A DNA stretch of 42,526 bases from NCBI RefSeq assembly GCF_002013465.1, contig NZ_MAFC01000016.1, forward strand, positions 1 through 42,526. The letters are read 5' to 3'. Position numbers and translations under genes: made by a program. How positions within the stretch are numbered: the first letter of the stretch is position 1; every line of letters begins with the position of its first letter. The stretch comes from Mycobacterium sp. D16R12. GTDB taxonomy: Bacteria; Actinomycetota; Actinomycetes; Mycobacteriales; Mycobacteriaceae. Positions 32,855-41,601 of the stretch are shown here, in pieces. The notes beneath the pieces are model-generated. The model was not told the origin of the DNA. It did no database searches and was given only the letters and a program-made list of their open reading frames with translations.

Positions 32855-33613
32855 TTACGAAGGATCGGCGGGCAGCTGCGCCTGCTCCCGGTACAGGTCC
32901 ATCTCGGCGCGCAGCGCGTCATCGAGCGCACGGTTCATGGCGGCGTGCGAGGTATGGGTCGCCGCACGGCGCATCGCCCCGATAAGTTCTGTTGCCCAGG
33001 CGAGTTCGTCGTCGGTGGAGGGGACCCAACCGGGCCCACGTTGACGTGCCACCTCATCGCGCGCGGCACCGATGAGCACCCGTGCGGCATCGTCGAGCTT
33101 CTCGTTGGTCCTCACGTGGATGTCGGCTAGGTCGATCACTCTCATTCCGAGGGAGATCAATGCCGCGAAGTTGTCAATGGTGTCAAGATCGGTGACGAGA
33201 TACGAATCTGAGCCGTCAACAGGCTGGATCAGCCCGGCTTCGATCAGACGCGCAAGGGCCGCCGAATCGACCGGACCGAGCGTCTCTTCGAGCTTTCTCA
33301 ACGAGAGATCGCCCTGGGCAGCGTTGGAGAACCGCTTCTCGAGCAGGCCCTCGAGATCCGACAGGTCAAGCACATCGGCGAGCTGGGCGCCACGCTGCAG
33401 CCCACTCAGGAACTTCGTGATGTGTTTGAGAGTGAAACCCTCGCTGAGCAGGCGGTTGATCGCTCGCAATTGCCGAAGATGCCAGTCGTTATAGATGGCA
33501 GTCCTGCCCCGGCGCACCGGCCGGAGCAGGAGCCCACGTTCTTGGTACCCGCGGATGTTCCGCGTCGTCGTCCCCGAGGCTTGTGCGAGGTCGTCGATTC
33601 GGTACTCGGTCAT
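32855..33613 (-). CDS. MerR-family transcriptional regulator
   Basis: A 252-residue regulator. Residues 1-70 are a MerR winged helix (YRIDDLAQASGTTTRNIRGYQERGLL, then RTAIYNDWHLRQL). A long C-terminal part of about 180 residues has helical segments that may form a ligand domain; no metal-binding Cys cluster is present, so a small organic or lipid effector is more likely. The ATG at 33613 overlaps the flavoprotein stop (ATGA), making it the last gene of the SDR/di-iron/flavoprotein operon. It is the only regulator in the cluster and so the first candidate to bind the palindrome at 36951-36980. It is convergent with the oxidase fragment, 18 bp away. Confidence 0.85.
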   Translation of the reverse strand: MTEYRIDDLAQASGTTTRNIRGYQERGLLLRPVRRGRTAIYNDWHLRQLRAINRLLSEGFTLKHITKFLSGLQRGAQLADVLDLSDLEGLLEKRFSNAAQGDLSLRKLEETLGPVDSAALARLIEAGLIQPVDGSDSYLVTDLDTIDNFAALISLGMRVIDLADIHVRTNEKLDDAARVLIGAARDEVARQRGPGWVPSTDDELAWATELIGAMRRAATHTSHAAMNRALDDALRAEMDLYREQAQLPADPS

Positions 33614-35109
33614 GGTGTCGAGGCAGGCCCTGTCAGTATCAGTTCTTCGCTGGTGTGCGAGACAGTAATTTTATAGTCCTGCAGGTCGAATCTCTTGAGT
33701 TGGTTGACGTACTGCGTGGCGAATCCCGGGAACATCGTCGCATTGAACCCGTCATCGGTGAGGTACCAGCTCTGGCATCCCGAGTTCCACGTCGTGGACT
33801 GCAGGCGACGCTGGATCTCCTGGTTGTAACGTTCCTGGATTTCAGGCCGGGGGTCCACCGATTTCCAGTCGTTGGTGAGCAGCGCGGAGATCGCGTCGGT
33901 GATGTAGTTGATCTGCGCTTCCATGTAGACGAGCGCCGAGCTGTGCCCGGGGCCGGAGTTCGGGCCGAAGGTGAAGAACAGGTTGGGATAACCCGATACG
34001 GCCACACTGCGGAAGGCGTACGCGCCGCCGCCCCATTCGGTGGCCAGGTCCCGGCCGCCGAGCCCGGTGACTGGATAGGGGGTACCTGCCTTGCAGACGT
34101 CGAAACCTGTTGCGAAGACGATGCAATCGAACTGGTGCTCAATCCCCTCGACCGTGCGAATACCCTTCGGGGCCACGCGAGCGATGGGCCAGGTGACCAG
34201 CTTGCAGTTCTCTGCCTGCAGCGCGGGGTAATAGTCACTGGTCATCAGCAGGCGCTTGCACCCGGCCGAAAAATCGGGCTTGAGCTGCCGGCGCAACCAG
34301 GGATCCTTCACCTGCAGCCGCCGGTGCGCGGAGCCGACCGCCTCGACGATGCGGGTGAAGGGGGTGTCCCAGACGACACCCAACGCCACCGACTCGTGTC
34401 CCCAGAACCATGCCGCCCGCGCCAGCCGCTGGCTCAGCGGCCAATTGCGGTACAGCTCCTTGAGCCGACCGCCGGTCGCGCGGTTCACCCGCGGCAGCAC
34501 CCAGCCGGGCGTGCGCTGGAACACCTTCACCATCTCGGCGGTCTTCACCAGTTCCGGGACGATCTGGACGGCACTGGCCCCCGTACCGACCACGGCGACA
34601 CGCTTACCCGCGAAGTCGTAATCATGATCCCAACGCGCACTGTGGATCTTGTGACCCTCGTAGGTGTCGAGACCCGGGATGGCAGGGAAGCTCACGTTCG
34701 CCAGAGGGCCGGAGGCCATGATGACACTGCGGGCACGCACCGAGTCTTGGTTGTCGAACTCGACGGTCCACTCCCCCGCGCCTTCGTCGTACGTGACCCC
34801 GACGACGTTGTGGCCAAAGCGGATATACGGCGCCAGCGCGGCGGACTCAACCATCTGGTCGATATAGCTGAGAATCTCGCCGCTACCGGAGTACGTATGC
34901 GACCAGTCAGGATTCGGGGCGAAGCTGTACGAATACAGCCGCGAGGGGATATCGCACGCCGCCCCGGGATAGGTGTTGTCACGCCAGGTTCCGCCCACCC
35001 GGTCGCCGCGCTCGAAGATCGCGAAGTCGGTGACGCCCTTGTCTTTCAGCCGAATGGCTGCACCGATACCGGCGAACCCGGCGCCGATGATGGCTACAGA
35101 GATACTCAT
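33610..35109 (-). CDS. Baeyer-Villiger-type flavin monooxygenase (EthA/MymA-like)
   Basis: A 499-residue group B flavin monooxygenase. It has the FAD motif GAGFAGIG (9-16), the second Rossmann motif VGTGASA (174-180) for NADPH, and the Baeyer-Villiger fingerprint Y150-x-G-x3-H156-x3-W160-D161. Known: such enzymes insert oxygen next to a ketone to give an ester or lactone; mycobacterial relatives EthA and MymA are of similar length. The start is ATG at 35109, 11 bp after the di-iron gene stop. It lies in the operon SDR, di-iron protein, flavoprotein, MerR. An alcohol made by the di-iron protein and oxidised by the SDR would give the ketone this enzyme needs; that order is inference. Confidence 0.88.
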   Translation of the reverse strand: MSISVAIIGAGFAGIGAAIRLKDKGVTDFAIFERGDRVGGTWRDNTYPGAACDIPSRLYSYSFAPNPDWSHTYSGSGEILSYIDQMVESAALAPYIRFGHNVVGVTYDEGAGEWTVEFDNQDSVRARSVIMASGPLANVSFPAIPGLDTYEGHKIHSARWDHDYDFAGKRVAVVGTGASAVQIVPELVKTAEMVKVFQRTPGWVLPRVNRATGGRLKELYRNWPLSQRLARAAWFWGHESVALGVVWDTPFTRIVEAVGSAHRRLQVKDPWLRRQLKPDFSAGCKRLLMTSDYYPALQAENCKLVTWPIARVAPKGIRTVEGIEHQFDCIVFATGFDVCKAGTPYPVTGLGGRDLATEWGGGAYAFRSVAVSGYPNLFFTFGPNSGPGHSSALVYMEAQINYITDAISALLTNDWKSVDPRPEIQERYNQEIQRRLQSTTWNSGCQSWYLTDDGFNATMFPGFATQYVNQLKRFDLQDYKITVSHTSEELILTGPASTP

Positions 35110-35120
35110 GTGGGCTGCTT

Positions 35121-36041
35121 TCAGGCGACGGGTTCGTAGGTGAGTTCTTGGGACCAGGTGGGCTTGTTCTCCACCAACCGCATGGGAATTCTGCCCGTCA
35201 ACTTCACGAGCAAGTCAGCGGTGATGTGGTACTTCGACTTGCGATTGATCACCTTCATCGCATGCCAGGAGATGATGCGGTAGTTCGGCAGCCGCCGGAC
35301 ATTCTCGTTACGCTCGCCCACGCTCTTGTACCGTTTCATCGCCCCGTAGAGACGCTCCTCGTCGACACCCATGGCCACGATGTTGTCGCGCATCTTGTTG
35401 AGCAGCGGCACATAGCTCAGCACGCCGATCAGCAGGCTCGGCCTGAGCCAGCCGCCGACAAACTCGATGAGCATCTTGCGCATCTTGGCATGGCCGAGGA
35501 TGTCCATGACCTCGAAATCCACTGCAAGATGTCGTGATTCGTCGGAGTTGATCCGCTTGAACGCCTCCTGCGCGATCGGATCCTTGACCTCGTCGGTGAT
35601 GAACTTGATAAGTGCTCCATCCAGGGCGACCTCGAGCATGGGGATGACCGTCCCCAGGAACGACAGCGACATCCCGTCGGAGTACTTGTCGAGCCAGTTG
35701 ATCACCAACTGCACATTGATACTCGGGGAAGGGATCTCGTCGTTCTCGAGCATGCCCCACCGGCGCATAAGCGCAAGTTCGGCGTTGGCGTGCTTCTGCT
35801 CTTCGGCGTGGAAGTGCTCGTAAATGCTCTTGAGAGTGGGATTCGGCGCCTTCTTGGCCAGCGCCGCGAATCCGCGTGCGCCGACGTTCTCGATCCACAT
35901 CAGATCCGCGATGAACGGCTTGAGCTTGGCCCACAGCTCGGGCTCGATCAGCTCCGCACCGGGTGCTTCCCAGTCGATATCGGCCAGGGACCACTGCTTA
36001 TCTTTGATCATCTGCAGCATGTTGTCGAGATCCATTGCCAT
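35121..36041 (-). CDS. Ferritin-like di-iron protein, predicted hydroxylase
   Basis: A 306-residue helical protein with two ExxH motifs in the order expected for a ferritin-like di-iron site. Glu51 (WIENVG) pairs with E81-Q-K-H84 in the first half. Glu137 (MLEVALD) pairs with E168-S-R-H171 (SDESRH) in the second. Such proteins are often labelled metal-dependent hydrolase, but the ligand pattern fits an O2-activating di-iron oxygenase. The last third is basic and may contact a partner. The start is ATG at 36041; an in-frame ATG two codons later is possible. It follows the SDR gene by 36 bp. The divergent flavin/[2Fe-2S] reductase is a plausible electron donor. Confidence 0.75.
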   Translation of the reverse strand: MAMDLDNMLQMIKDKQWSLADIDWEAPGAELIEPELWAKLKPFIADLMWIENVGARGFAALAKKAPNPTLKSIYEHFHAEEQKHANAELALMRRWGMLENDEIPSPSINVQLVINWLDKYSDGMSLSFLGTVIPMLEVALDGALIKFITDEVKDPIAQEAFKRINSDESRHLAVDFEVMDILGHAKMRKMLIEFVGGWLRPSLLIGVLSYVPLLNKMRDNIVAMGVDEERLYGAMKRYKSVGERNENVRRLPNYRIISWHAMKVINRKSKYHITADLLVKLTGRIPMRLVENKPTWSQELTYEPVA

Positions 36042-36077
36042 GGAAGGCTTTTCCTTTCAGTCAGGTAAATACGAAGT

Positions 36078-36932
36078 TCAGGGAGTGGGAAGAAGGCGGC
36101 CAAGCAAGCCCGCAACGCGCGCGTGCAGCACGGGGAAGTGCCGTTTGAAGTGCCAGATGACCTTCGCGTCGAATTGCGGGACCACATACAGCCGGCCCTG
36201 GTCGTGTGCGTCGAGGGTGCTGACGGCCACCCTCTCCGGGGAAAAACCGGTGAGCTCGATGAGCCGGTCGACCAAGCCCGAGGTGCCGATCTCCACCCCG
36301 GTGAGGCGACCGTCCTTGAAGATGTTCGTTTTGACGACGGTGGGGCACAGCACGGTCACGTTGATGTCCGTGCCGCTCAGCTCGGCCGCCAGGGTCTCCG
36401 ACAGGGACATGACCCCGGCCTTGGAGACGTTGTACGAGGCCATTGAGGGACCTGCGGCGAACCCTGCGGCGGAGGCGACGTTGATGATCCCGCCGCGGCC
36501 GGCCGCACGGAGCAATGGCGTGAACAGTTCGCAGCCGTAGATGACGCCCCACAGGTTGATACCCAGCGCCCACTTCCAGTCGTCCATGCCAATCTCACCG
36601 ACCGGCTTACCGCCGATTCCGACGCCCGCATTGTTGATCACCAGCGTGGGCGGCCCCGAGAACACCTCCTGCGCCTCGAAGACCAGCTTCTCCACCTCAT
36701 CTCGCGATGAGACATCGCAGGTCACCGCGTGTGCGCAGCCCGCAGACAGCCGGTCTATCTCGGCCACGGTCTCCGCGACCCGCTCGGCGTCGATGTCCGC
36801 GCAGACGACGTGGCCGCCACGGCGAGCCAGCTCAAGGGCGAAAGCACGCCCGATACCACTGCCAGCGCCGGTGACCACTGCTTTTGCGTTCACAGAGATC
36901 GGCGGGCGTCTGAAGACGTCAAGGAGCCCCAT
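36078..36932 (-). CDS. Short-chain dehydrogenase/reductase of the oxidation cluster
   Basis: A 284-residue classical SDR with TGAGSGIG (21-28), an Asp after strand two (CADID) suggesting NAD, NNAG near 100, VASAAG and the catalytic YNVSK. The C-terminal 60 residues are basic and amphipathic, as in SDRs acting on lipids near membranes. The start at 36932 (MGLLDVF) is preferred. The upstream ATG at 36962 lies inside a perfect palindrome with a TTGACA -35 element, and the expected transcription start would fall close to 36932, so the mRNA may be leaderless. It is the first gene of the four-gene - strand operon. A role in oxidising an alcohol to a ketone is inferred from the neighbours. Confidence 0.84.
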   Translation of the reverse strand: MGLLDVFRRPPISVNAKAVVTGAGSGIGRAFALELARRGGHVVCADIDAERVAETVAEIDRLSAGCAHAVTCDVSSRDEVEKLVFEAQEVFSGPPTLVINNAGVGIGGKPVGEIGMDDWKWALGINLWGVIYGCELFTPLLRAAGRGGIINVASAAGFAAGPSMASYNVSKAGVMSLSETLAAELSGTDINVTVLCPTVVKTNIFKDGRLTGVEIGTSGLVDRLIELTGFSPERVAVSTLDAHDQGRLYVVPQFDAKVIWHFKRHFPVLHARVAGLLGRLLPTP

Positions 36933-36950
36933 GAGGAAATAGAACAACAG

Positions 36951-36980
36951 CAACTGTGCCATTTGTCAATGGCACAGTTG
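36951..36980. promoter_or_regulatory. Perfect 30-bp palindromic operator over divergent promoters
   Basis: The 13-bp arms 36951-36963 (CAACTGTGCCATT) and 36968-36980 (AATGGCACAGTTG) are perfectly complementary around TGTC. The centre gives TTGACA on the - strand (36969-36964) and TTGTCA on the + strand (36963-36968), both usable -35 boxes. TTGTCA is followed after 17 bp by GACAAT (36986-36991). The site lies in the 89 bp between the SDR and reductase starts, so a single regulator could control both directions. Confidence 0.75.
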
Positions 36981-37021
36981 ATGATGACAATGAGGCGTAC
37001 ACCACTCCGGAAGGAACTCGC

Positions 37022-38077
37022 ATGACGACGCACGCGTCCGCCGCCCCCAGTGCCTACGCACTGGAGGTGCTCGAGGTCATCGCCGAGACTCCCGATGCGG
37101 TCTCTATCGTGTTCGCCGCGCCGCGGGATGCCCGGGCAGACTTCGCCTACAAATCCGGACAGTTCCTCACCCTGCGCGTACCGGCCGGCACGGAGTCCGT
37201 ATCTCGGTGCTACTCGCTCTCGAGCGCACCCGGCCTCGACGAACATCTGAAGGTCACCGTCAAACGCACATCCGGCGGCCACGCCTCGAACTGGCTGTGC
37301 GATAACGTTCGCGCCGGGATGACGCTCGAATCACTGCGCCCTGCAGGAGCATTCACCATGCGAGACACTGCAGCAGTTCCGGTTTTCGTGGCCGCGGGCA
37401 GCGGCATCACGCCGATCATGTCCATGATCCGCACGGTGCTCTCCAACTCCGCACAGAATGCCGTCCTTGTCTACGCCAACCGAGACCGCGAATCGGTGAT
37501 CTTCGATGCCGAACTTGCGGCACTGCAGTCGAAGCACGGGAGCCGCCTGGCGATCGTGCACTGGATCGAGGCGGAGGCCGGTCTGCCGACCCCGGACGGC
37601 CTGCGCGTGCTGCTGCCCACGCCAGTCCCCGGCACCGCCGCGTATCTCTGTGGCCCAGCTCCTTTCATGGATGTGGCGGCAGCCGCGCTGGGCGATATCG
37701 GACTGGCCCGTGAAAACATCCATCGCGAGATCTTCGTGTCGTTGAGCGCCGACGCCTTCGCCGCGGCCCCAGTTGTCGCGACTGCACCGAGCAATCCCGA
37801 TGCGGTGAGCGCCATCGTGGAGATCGATGGCGACACCCACCAGATCTGCTGGCCGAAAACACAGATCCTTCTGGATGTGCTCCTCGGCCTCGGAATCGAT
37901 GCGCCCTACGTCTGTCGCGAGGGGAACTGCGGTGGTTGCTCCTACACCCTTCGCGAGGGTGAAGTGACAATGCAGGTCAACGACATCCTCGATGACCACG
38001 AGATCCGCCACGGCGTCCGGCTGGCGTGCCAGTCACTGCCGCAGTCGGACACATTGACCATCGCCTTCGACCGCTAG
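37022..38077 (+). CDS. Flavin/[2Fe-2S] oxidoreductase (KshB/PaaE-type reductase)
   Basis: A 351-residue class IA-type oxygenase reductase. It has an FAD domain with RCYSLSS (62-68), an NAD(P) domain with AAGSGITPIMSMI (124-136) and YLCGPAPFM, and a C-terminal plant-type ferredoxin domain with cluster ligands C298, C303, C306 and C336 (C-x4-C-x2-C...C). Known: such proteins pass electrons from NAD(P)H to oxygenases; KshB, serving the steroid hydroxylase KshA, is a close mycobacterial example of similar length. No KshA-type oxygenase is adjacent, so the di-iron protein across the divergent promoter is the natural partner. The start is ATG at 37022 with GAAGGAA six bases upstream. It is convergent with the acetoacetyl-CoA synthetase gene, 10 bp away. 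Confidence 0.88.
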   Translation: MTTHASAAPSAYALEVLEVIAETPDAVSIVFAAPRDARADFAYKSGQFLTLRVPAGTESVSRCYSLSSAPGLDEHLKVTVKRTSGGHASNWLCDNVRAGMTLESLRPAGAFTMRDTAAVPVFVAAGSGITPIMSMIRTVLSNSAQNAVLVYANRDRESVIFDAELAALQSKHGSRLAIVHWIEAEAGLPTPDGLRVLLPTPVPGTAAYLCGPAPFMDVAAAALGDIGLARENIHREIFVSLSADAFAAAPVVATAPSNPDAVSAIVEIDGDTHQICWPKTQILLDVLLGLGIDAPYVCREGNCGGCSYTLREGEVTMQVNDILDDHEIRHGVRLACQSLPQSDTLTIAFDR

Positions 38078-38087
38078 CTGAGCACCA

Positions 38088-39971
38088 CTACCAGCGGTGG
38101 CTCCGGCCCTGCTCGCGGTACCAGTCGACAAGATCCGGATTGTCGATCGACCGCGGATCCAACGACACATCGGCGCGCCCGGCCAGCACGCCACAGATGG
38201 GCACCTCGAGCTTCTTGCCCGTACGGGTGTGCGGGATCCCTGGAGCCTCGATCACCTCGTCGGGGACATGGCGGGGCGACAAGCGGGCACGGATCTCCCC
38301 CGCGATGCTTGCCCCCAGGTCGGCATCGAAGGTGTGCCCCGGCGCCATGGTGACAAATAGCGGCATCCAGTAGGCGGCGTTGGGCCCGTCGACACCGAGC
38401 ACGAATCCCTCGGCGATCTCGTCCATCGATTCCACCACCTCGTAGATGTCTGCCGAGCCCATGCGGATTCCGTTGCGGTTCAACGTGGCATCGCTGCGTC
38501 CGTGGATCACCAGCGATCCCCGATCGGTGACGGTGACCCAATCGCCGTGCCGCCAGACCCCGGGATAGCGACCATCTGACCAGTCGTGATCGAAATAGGC
38601 TGCCCGATAACGCGATCCATCCAGGTCTTCCCAGAATCGGATCGGCATGCACGGCATGGGTTGCAGGATCACCATCTCGCCCACCTCCCCGACGAGGGAC
38701 CGTCGATCGGGTGACCAGCTGCGTAGATCCACCCCTAGGTACCGCGCGGGCAACTCGCCGGCCCGGGCGGGTACCCCCGGTGTGCCGCCGGCGAAGGCGG
38801 TGCAGACGTCGGTGCCGCCGGAGACCGAGGACACCTCGACTCCGACATAGGAGCCCGCCCACTCGAACAGATCAGGTGAGAGTGGAGATCCACTGCTGCC
38901 CAATGTTTTCAGCGCACTCAGGTCGTGCTCGGTCGACGGCTCCAGTCTCGCCTTCTTTGTTGCCTGCAAGTGCCCAGGGCTGGTGCCGAAGTAGCTCACT
39001 TTCTCCGCCGCCAGCAATTCCCACAGCCGGTCGGCGTTGGGATACAACGGGTGTCCGCTGTAGCAGACCACGGTGGCACCGACCAGCAGACCACTGAGCC
39101 GGAAGTTCCACATCATCCAGGACAACGCCGTCTGCCAGAAGAACACGTCACCCGGACCTAGATCGCAATGCAGTCCCACGCTCTTGAGGTGTTCGAGCAG
39201 CATGCCTCCGTGGCCGTGCACGATGCCCTTGGGCCTACCGGTGGTACCCGAGCTGAACAAGACCCAAATCGGGTGATCGAAGGGCACCATCTCGACTACC
39301 GGGTCTTCACTGCCCCTGGGTAATTCGAGCATCAACGCGGGGTCACCCGGCAACAGCCGGTGCAGTTCCGCGGTATCGGCGCCCTTGTCCACCCACCGAC
39401 CGTTGTAGCGGTACCCGGGACCGGAGATGAGCACCTTCGGATTGAGCTGCCCCAGCCGCGATGCCGCACCCTCGGGGGCGTAGTCCTGGCCACATCCCGC
39501 CCACACCGCACCCACCGCCGCGGTGGCCAGGAAGGCCACCATCGCGTCGGGCACATCCGGCAGATACGCGGCCACGCAGTCACCGCGGCCAACGCCGAGA
39601 CGGCGCAGCTCCGCGGCCACGGCTCCGATTCTGCCCGGCAATTCACGCCAGCCGATCTCGGTACGCTCCCCAGCCTCGTCGACACCCACGATGGCTGCCC
39701 CGTCTTGATCTGCATGACGCAGAACCGGATCCACATAGTTGAGCTCGGTGCCCGGAAACCATTGCGCTCCAGGCATCACAGAACGTGCCAGCACACCTTC
39801 GTCACCGTCGCGCAGCCCCCGTCCCGGCACATCGTAGAACTCCCATAAAGCGCGCCAGAACTGGGGAACGGAGTCGACGGACCAGCGCCACACATCCGCG
39901 TAGTCGTGGGGTGTCAGCGCATATCGTCGCTCGAGGTGGGCGACGAATCGCTCGTAGGTACTACTTCCCAT
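38088..39971 (-). CDS. Acetoacetyl-CoA synthetase
   Basis: A 627-residue ANL-family ligase with the acetoacetate-CoA ligase layout. The N-terminal segment ([11 protein letters not shown], then [17 protein letters not shown]) is typical of acetyl/acetoacetyl-CoA synthetases. It is followed by [39 protein letters not shown] and the terminal catalytic Lys in [10 protein letters not shown]. It converts acetoacetate, ATP and CoA into acetoacetyl-CoA in the cytoplasm. Its start (ATG 39971) lies 11 bp inside the preceding FadD35-like gene, so the two are co-translated. With the CitE-like lyase upstream it can use the acetoacetate released from HMG-CoA. The call rests on motif layout and length. Confidence 0.85.
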   Translation of the reverse strand: MGSSTYERFVAHLERRYALTPHDYADVWRWSVDSVPQFWRALWEFYDVPGRGLRDGDEGVLARSVMPGAQWFPGTELNYVDPVLRHADQDGAAIVGVDEAGERTEIGWRELPGRIGAVAAELRRLGVGRGDCVAAYLPDVPDAMVAFLATAAVGAVWAGCGQDYAPEGAASRLGQLNPKVLISGPGYRYNGRWVDKGADTAELHRLLPGDPALMLELPRGSEDPVVEMVPFDHPIWVLFSSGTTGRPKGIVHGHGGMLLEHLKSVGLHCDLGPGDVFFWQTALSWMMWNFRLSGLLVGATVVCYSGHPLYPNADRLWELLAAEKVSYFGTSPGHLQATKKARLEPSTEHDLSALKTLGSSGSPLSPDLFEWAGSYVGVEVSSVSGGTDVCTAFAGGTPGVPARAGELPARYLGVDLRSWSPDRRSLVGEVGEMVILQPMPCMPIRFWEDLDGSRYRAAYFDHDWSDGRYPGVWRHGDWVTVTDRGSLVIHGRSDATLNRNGIRMGSADIYEVVESMDEIAEGFVLGVDGPNAAYWMPLFVTMAPGHTFDADLGASIAGEIRARLSPRHVPDEVIEAPGIPHTRTGKKLEVPICGVLAGRADVSLDPRSIDNPDLVDWYREQGRSHRW

Positions 39972-41601
39972 GTGTTTGGCTCGGCTCTCGTAATCCCAGA
40001 AGTTCTATGGCCTGCTTGCGCATATCGATCTTGCGCACTTTTCCCGTCACGGTCATCGGGAAGCTGTCGACCACGTGCACGTAGCGGGGAATCTTGTAGT
40101 GGGCAAGGCGGCCCGCGGCGAAAGTACGGATGGCACCGGCATCGAGCGGCGCACGGCCTGTCCGCATCCGGAGCCACGCGCACAGTTCCTCACCGTACTT
40201 TTCATCCGGCACCCCGACCACCTGGACGTCCTCGATGTCCGGATGGGTGAGCAGGAATTCCTCGATCTCGCGCGGGTAGATGTTTTCACCGCCACGTATC
40301 ACCATGTCCTTGATGCGGCCAATGATGATGCAGTAGCCATCTTCTCGCATCACGGCCAGATCTCCCGTGTGCATCCAACCCTCGGCGTCGATCGCTTCCC
40401 GGGTGTGCTCCTCGTCGTTCCAGTAGCCGATCATCACCGAGTAGCCACGAGTGCACAACTCACCGGATTGCCCGCGCTCCACCACTTCTCCGGTGTCGGG
40501 GTCGACTACCTTGACCTCGACGTGCGGGTGCGCACGTCCAACGGTCGCGGTGCGACGATCCAGGTCGTCATCGACGAGCGTCTGGCAAGAGACCGGCGAG
40601 GTCTCCGTCATGCCGTACGCGATGGCGACCTCGGCCATGTGCATCTCGTCGATACACCGCTTCATCACCTCGACGGGGCACACCGAACCCGCCATGATTC
40701 CCGTCCGCAACGAGGACAAATCGCGCCGCGTGAAATCGGGGTCGGCGAGCATCGCGATGAACATGGTGGGTACCCCGTACACCCCGACACAGCGCTCACG
40801 TTCGATGGTCTCGAGAGTGCGCGCGGCATCGAATCCCGGTGCCGGTACCACGATGGTGGCCCCGTGGGTCGTGCATCCGAGATTGCCCATGACCATGCCG
40901 AAGCAGTGATAGAAGGGCACCGGAATGCACAGCCGATCACCGGCTTTCAGATGAATCGACTCGGCCACGAAGTACCCGTTGTTGAGTACGTTGCGGTGCG
41001 AGAGCGTCGCGCCCTTGGGATAACCCGTTGTGCCAGAGGTGTACTGGATGTTGATGGGATCAGTGTTGGACAGCTGCGACATCCGGTCACGCAGCGCGAC
41101 CTCGGGAACCTGTTCGGCGGCCGCCACCAGATCGGTCCAGCCGTCCGTCCCGATGAACACCACATCGAGCAAGGCAGGGACCTCAGGGCGCACCCGGTCC
41201 ACCATCGTCACGTAGTCCGAGGACTTGAACGCCGTGGCACAGATCAGCGTGCGGACCCCTGACTGATCGAGCGCATAGGCCAGCTCATGGGTGCGGTACG
41301 CCGGATTGATGGTGACCAGAATTGCGCCGATCTTTGCCGTCGCGTATTGCACCAGAACCCATTCGGCACAGTTCGGCGCCCAGATCCCTACCCGGTCGCC
41401 CGCCGCGATCCCGCGCGCTAGGAGACCGCGCGCCACGAGATTGATCTCGGCGTCCAGCTCACGGTAAGTCCATCTCCGCTCACCGGCCACATCGACGAGG
41501 GCCTCGACATCGGGATGGGCGCCGACGATGCGCTCGAAGCTCTCCCCGATCGTCTCCTCGAGGATCGGAGACGCCGACGACCCGGCGTCATAGGACTTCA
41601 T
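39961..41601 (-). CDS. fadD35: Acyl-CoA synthetase (FadD35-like)
   Basis: A 546-residue ANL-family ligase with [28 protein letters not shown], the hinge [15 protein letters not shown] and the C-terminal catalytic Lys in TVTGKVRK. The length matches the 547 residues I recall for FadD35 (Rv2505c), which lies in the M. tuberculosis cluster with accA1, accD1, fadE19, scoAB and citE. Known: this type activates short to medium or branched acids as CoA esters; the exact substrate is not established. The ATG at 41601 overlaps the lyase stop (ATGA), and the gene's end overlaps the next start, so all three genes form a tightly coupled operon. Confidence 0.8.
   Translation of the reverse strand: MKSYDAGSSASPILEETIGESFERIVGAHPDVEALVDVAGERRWTYRELDAEINLVARGLLARGIAAGDRVGIWAPNCAEWVLVQYATAKIGAILVTINPAYRTHELAYALDQSGVRTLICATAFKSSDYVTMVDRVRPEVPALLDVVFIGTDGWTDLVAAAEQVPEVALRDRMSQLSNTDPINIQYTSGTTGYPKGATLSHRNVLNNGYFVAESIHLKAGDRLCIPVPFYHCFGMVMGNLGCTTHGATIVVPAPGFDAARTLETIERERCVGVYGVPTMFIAMLADPDFTRRDLSSLRTGIMAGSVCPVEVMKRCIDEMHMAEVAIAYGMTETSPVSCQTLVDDDLDRRTATVGRAHPHVEVKVVDPDTGEVVERGQSGELCTRGYSVMIGYWNDEEHTREAIDAEGWMHTGDLAVMREDGYCIIIGRIKDMVIRGGENIYPREIEEFLLTHPDIEDVQVVGVPDEKYGEELCAWLRMRTGRAPLDAGAIRTFAAGRLAHYKIPRYVHVVDSFPMTVTGKVRKIDMRKQAIELLGLREPSQTHGK

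Noticed and set aside
33583..35139. 518-residue + strand frame
   Set aside because: It lies antisense to the flavin monooxygenase, whose motifs are complete; the + frame shows no family and repeats of Gly, Arg, Val and Asp typical of a high-GC shadow.
36933..36962. Upstream ATG start for the SDR at 36962
   Set aside because: It lies inside the perfect palindrome carrying the -35 box, so the codon would be upstream of transcription; MGLLDVF at 36932 suits the family better.
40075..41262. 395-residue + strand frame
   Set aside because: It is antisense to the FadD35-like gene and shows His/Arg/Asp-rich shadow composition.
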